From positions 16,649,858-16,713,857 of the forward strand of contig NC_067117.1 in NCBI RefSeq assembly GCF_021347895.1: a stretch of DNA of 64,000 bases, written 5' to 3'. The translations under genes were made by a program, and so were the position numbers. This document shows, piece after piece, positions 61,321 to 64,000 of the stretch. The first letter of the stretch is position 1. Every line of letters begins with the position of its first letter. The stretch is from Acanthochromis polyacanthus (Eukaryota > Chordata > Actinopteri > Pomacentridae). A model generated the notes under the pieces. That model saw only the letters and a program-made list of their open reading frames with translations, had not been told where the DNA came from and searched no databases.

Positions 61321-63249
61321 TTTCTTCCAGCAGAATTGTCGGTTGTGTTTATTGCTGGTCAGAAATGGCAGGAAAATGCACAGATTTCTGACAAAAATGG
61401 GAACACATACTCATAACTTTTACTGTTCGCAGATCAGTAATTCTTACTGTTGTGCAAAGCCCATTCTGAGCCAGGAGACTCCTGACTTATCTCCTACCTG
61501 CACTTGAGTGGAGCAATAAAGTTTCCTGATAAAAGCATTTTTATTGACTCTAGATAACTATCTCAAAGTAGGTTTCATCCCTGCAGTCTGTAAGAATCTG
61601 TACAAGAGCTTCAACTAAATCCACAGCTAAAACCCACTATAAATCATACACACTTTAACAAATGAAAATGTACCGATGCATTCTTTATTTACACATAACA
61701 AACATATATACATTTTCTATACATGGTTGTGAAAATTGTATGAAATCATTAAATTGCTACAAAATCAGTGTGAACATTTTCTGGTTGTTCACTTGGCTGG
61801 CTCCCTTGTTAAAATGCATCCGTACAGAAACAAGAGCTGTAGAGAAAGGGTTCTGCAAAAAATATCCTGCAAGAAAACAAGTAGTTACTGGAAGAGAATC
61901 CAATTCAAAGAGCATGTCTGTGGCCCTCAAACAAGTTTCACTGTTGGTCTGTGGTTGGCTGTGCCTGTGGCCCAGATGTTGACGATATGCTTCTGCTCCT
62001 TTTAGAGGATAAACAATATAAAATCCCCTCAGCTGCTTACATTTTTTTTATTTTGTTCAAACCCTGCATACCACTCAGTGTTTAACCTGTAATTTAGCTG
62101 TCTGTTTGGAAAGATTGATTACTGGAAGACAAAGAGCTTGTGAAGCCAGTGTGTTGTGTTTATTATTTGTATCAAGTAAAATGCAGCTTAAAATGTCAAT
62201 AATACACTCATGACTAAGGGATATTTGTTAATAAATGGATTGTATTCATAATACATTGCAATCGGTTTTTTTTAAAATTGGGAGTTAATGGAAAATTATT
62301 TAAAGGGAATTTTTGCAACCTGGCAATCTATGATTTGCAATTAGAGGCTTATAACTGATTTATAAAGTTTTAGACAACCATTTATTAACAATAGTAAAGG
62401 CATTAAATCCAAATCCTTAATAAAGGGCACCTTAATAGAAGAAAATCCTGGATCCTGTCTGTACATATATTGCACACATAATATGGTTCTTATTCTAGCG
62501 CATTGCTCAATTGAACTCAGCCAATTACCTCATGTATGTAACTGGTCAAAAATATTATATTCATTTTTAAAAAACTATATTTTTTCCTGTATCATCAAAA
62601 TCTCCACAATTTGTAACACACTTCTGGTTCAGTTTAAGTTTAGGTTTTTAATTTATTTTGTTTATTTTTACAGGTACAATTCACAATTAAAAGGTTAGCT
62701 AAGGTTAGCTACAAGCTCATTTGCATTGGTTGTCCCTGGGCTGCAATAAATACATTTCATAAAACAATACAAAGCTTAAAAAGTCCATCAGTGTGAGATA
62801 ATAAATAAAACAAATCAGTAAAAACAATAAATAAAATTATTAAAAACAATACACCAATAAATAAATTTGCTTTTCTAAACTGAGGTACACAGTCACCTCT
62901 AGTAGATGCTAAACCATATGTGCTAAACAGGCCTCTTACAAATATCTGTTGAAGTACATAGAGTAAAACATTTTCCTTTCTGTTAAACTGTTTCTCTTAA
63001 GAGAAAATTGCAGAAAATGTTCTTGTTTGTGCACACAGAAGAGGCCAGTAAAGGTGATTCATTTGTTAGCTAGATATGTGCATTGGCCAGTACTGTTACT
63101 CCCAGCAATTTTTCATTCATTTCTAAGGAAACACTGAAGCACAGTCAGACTCTTTTTTTCCAGCTGGGTTTGGGCGGTTCTCCTGCCCTGTACACAGTCA
63201 GTAAGTGCCACATGCCTCTATAGACTGAGATCAGCAGCGTGTTGCTCTT
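61321..63249. other. Intergenic stretch with nothing recognised
   Basis: AT-rich sequence, A/T runs near 62800-62870, and overlapping open frames at 61662-62005 without family resemblance. No element or gene can be supported. Confidence 0.6.
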
Positions 63250-63366
63250 GAACACAGCCTGCTCGGCGTTTTCAGTGTTTTTGCAGCGTTCAGAGCTGAA
63301 CGACTTCGCTATTTATTTCATCGGTGCATCTCGAAGAACATCAAGTCGGAGACTGACACACCAGAA
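63250..63366 (+). other. Candidate non-coding first exon of a further gene
   Basis: A less AT-rich stretch with CpGs (GCTCGGCG, TTGCAGCGTTC, TCGGTGCATCTCG) ends at a donor-like CCAGAA then GTGAGT (63367). Downstream sequence has no coding frame, so the exon would be a 5' UTR. The evidence is weak: one splice-donor match and base composition. Confidence 0.25.
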
Positions 63367-64000
63367 GTGAGTACTGTGATTTTAATGAATAAAAGGCAAC
63401 TAAAATGTCATTTTCCACCCTGCTTGTGTATATAAATGAAAGCCGGGGGAATCGGAGTGGCACGACTGCCACCTTGAATGTTAGCCAAGTTAGGCTAAAT
63501 TAATGATGCTGCTAGCTTGTATCTGCTCTTTAAACGTTAGCCAAACGTTTGTGTAAAAAAATATAACTGGTTGTTGATGTTAAATGTGTTTGTAGTGATG
63601 TTGAATCAATCGGGCAGGAATTTGTAAGTGTTTTATTTCTTTACTGCTGTCAGGTGGTATCTGACGTTTAGCTAATGTTTACAGATCCTGCAAAGATAAA
63701 ACACAGAGGGAACACTTCGAACTAACAAGAGCATAAAAACAGGGTTTTTTTTCCGAGACACTATGTTCAAATAATTCTTCAGCTTAGCTTTTCAGAAATA
63801 CATCCAGTGTCACCGGAGAAAAAATAGCAGGTAGTGAAAGGAGATTTTTCATAAGCCTTTGAATATTATAGTGAAGAAAAGATTATTTTACATGTAGAAA
63901 ATCACTTCATATACACTGAGCAAAAATGTAAACACAGCATGCAGATGATTCTCTAGTCTCACTTCCCATTAAATAAATAAATGTAATTTTTATTAAATTA
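63367..64000. other. Right edge of the window
   Basis: AT-rich sequence that would be intron if the preceding candidate exon is real. Nothing else is recognised. Confidence 0.5.

Overview
This is a vertebrate nuclear window, almost certainly from a ray-finned (percomorph-type) teleost. Four spliced protein-coding genes have GT-AG introns, and the dispersed repeats are of fish type: tRNA-derived SINEs, L2/Rex1-like LINE tails, Tc1, PIF/Harbinger and pogo/Tigger-like elements. There are no operons, ribosome binding sites or CRISPR arrays. All four genes lie on the + strand and each can be joined from start to stop with the reading frame kept across every junction: marchf9 (331-11432, 4 exons, 347 aa), mettl1 (13037-23772, 6 exons, 241 aa), cyp27b1 (40325-45137, 9 exons, 512 aa) and mcrs1 (49238-55026, 14 coding exons, 467 aa, plus a likely upstream non-coding exon).

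Layout. 1-12.1 kb: marchf9, a membrane RING-CH ubiquitin ligase. 12.9-24.5 kb: mettl1, the catalytic subunit of the tRNA m7G46 methyltransferase; its 6.6-kb third intron holds two SINEs, a striking GC-rich repeat with G-quadruplex and hairpin potential, and an old Tc1 terminal repeat. 24.5-40 kb: a gene-free, repeat-rich interval with SINEs, LINE relics, a relic Tc1 split by a LINE, a non-autonomous Harbinger element and microsatellites. 40.1-46.2 kb: cyp27b1, the mitochondrial vitamin D 1-alpha-hydroxylase, behind a compact TATA/CCAAT/GC-box promoter. 47.2-55.3 kb: mcrs1, an FHA-domain subunit of INO80 and NSL chromatin complexes, with a LINE tail and a MITE in its introns. 55.3-64 kb: no gene recognised, but a complete, apparently intact Tc1 transposon lies between two decayed Tc1 relics; a possible first exon of a further gene sits near the right edge.

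The genes do not form one pathway. Their neighbourhood is the MARCHF9/CYP27B1/METTL1 cluster known from human 12q14, with the METTL1-CYP27B1 pair inverted relative to MARCHF9 and mcrs1 as a different right-hand neighbour. I found no previously undescribed multi-gene system. The observations most worth a second look are the intact Tc1 element with 213-bp near-identical terminal repeats, the GC-rich structured repeat in the mettl1 intron, the Harbinger copy with a probable intron in its transposase, and the local rearrangement with a CTCF-like site at its edge.
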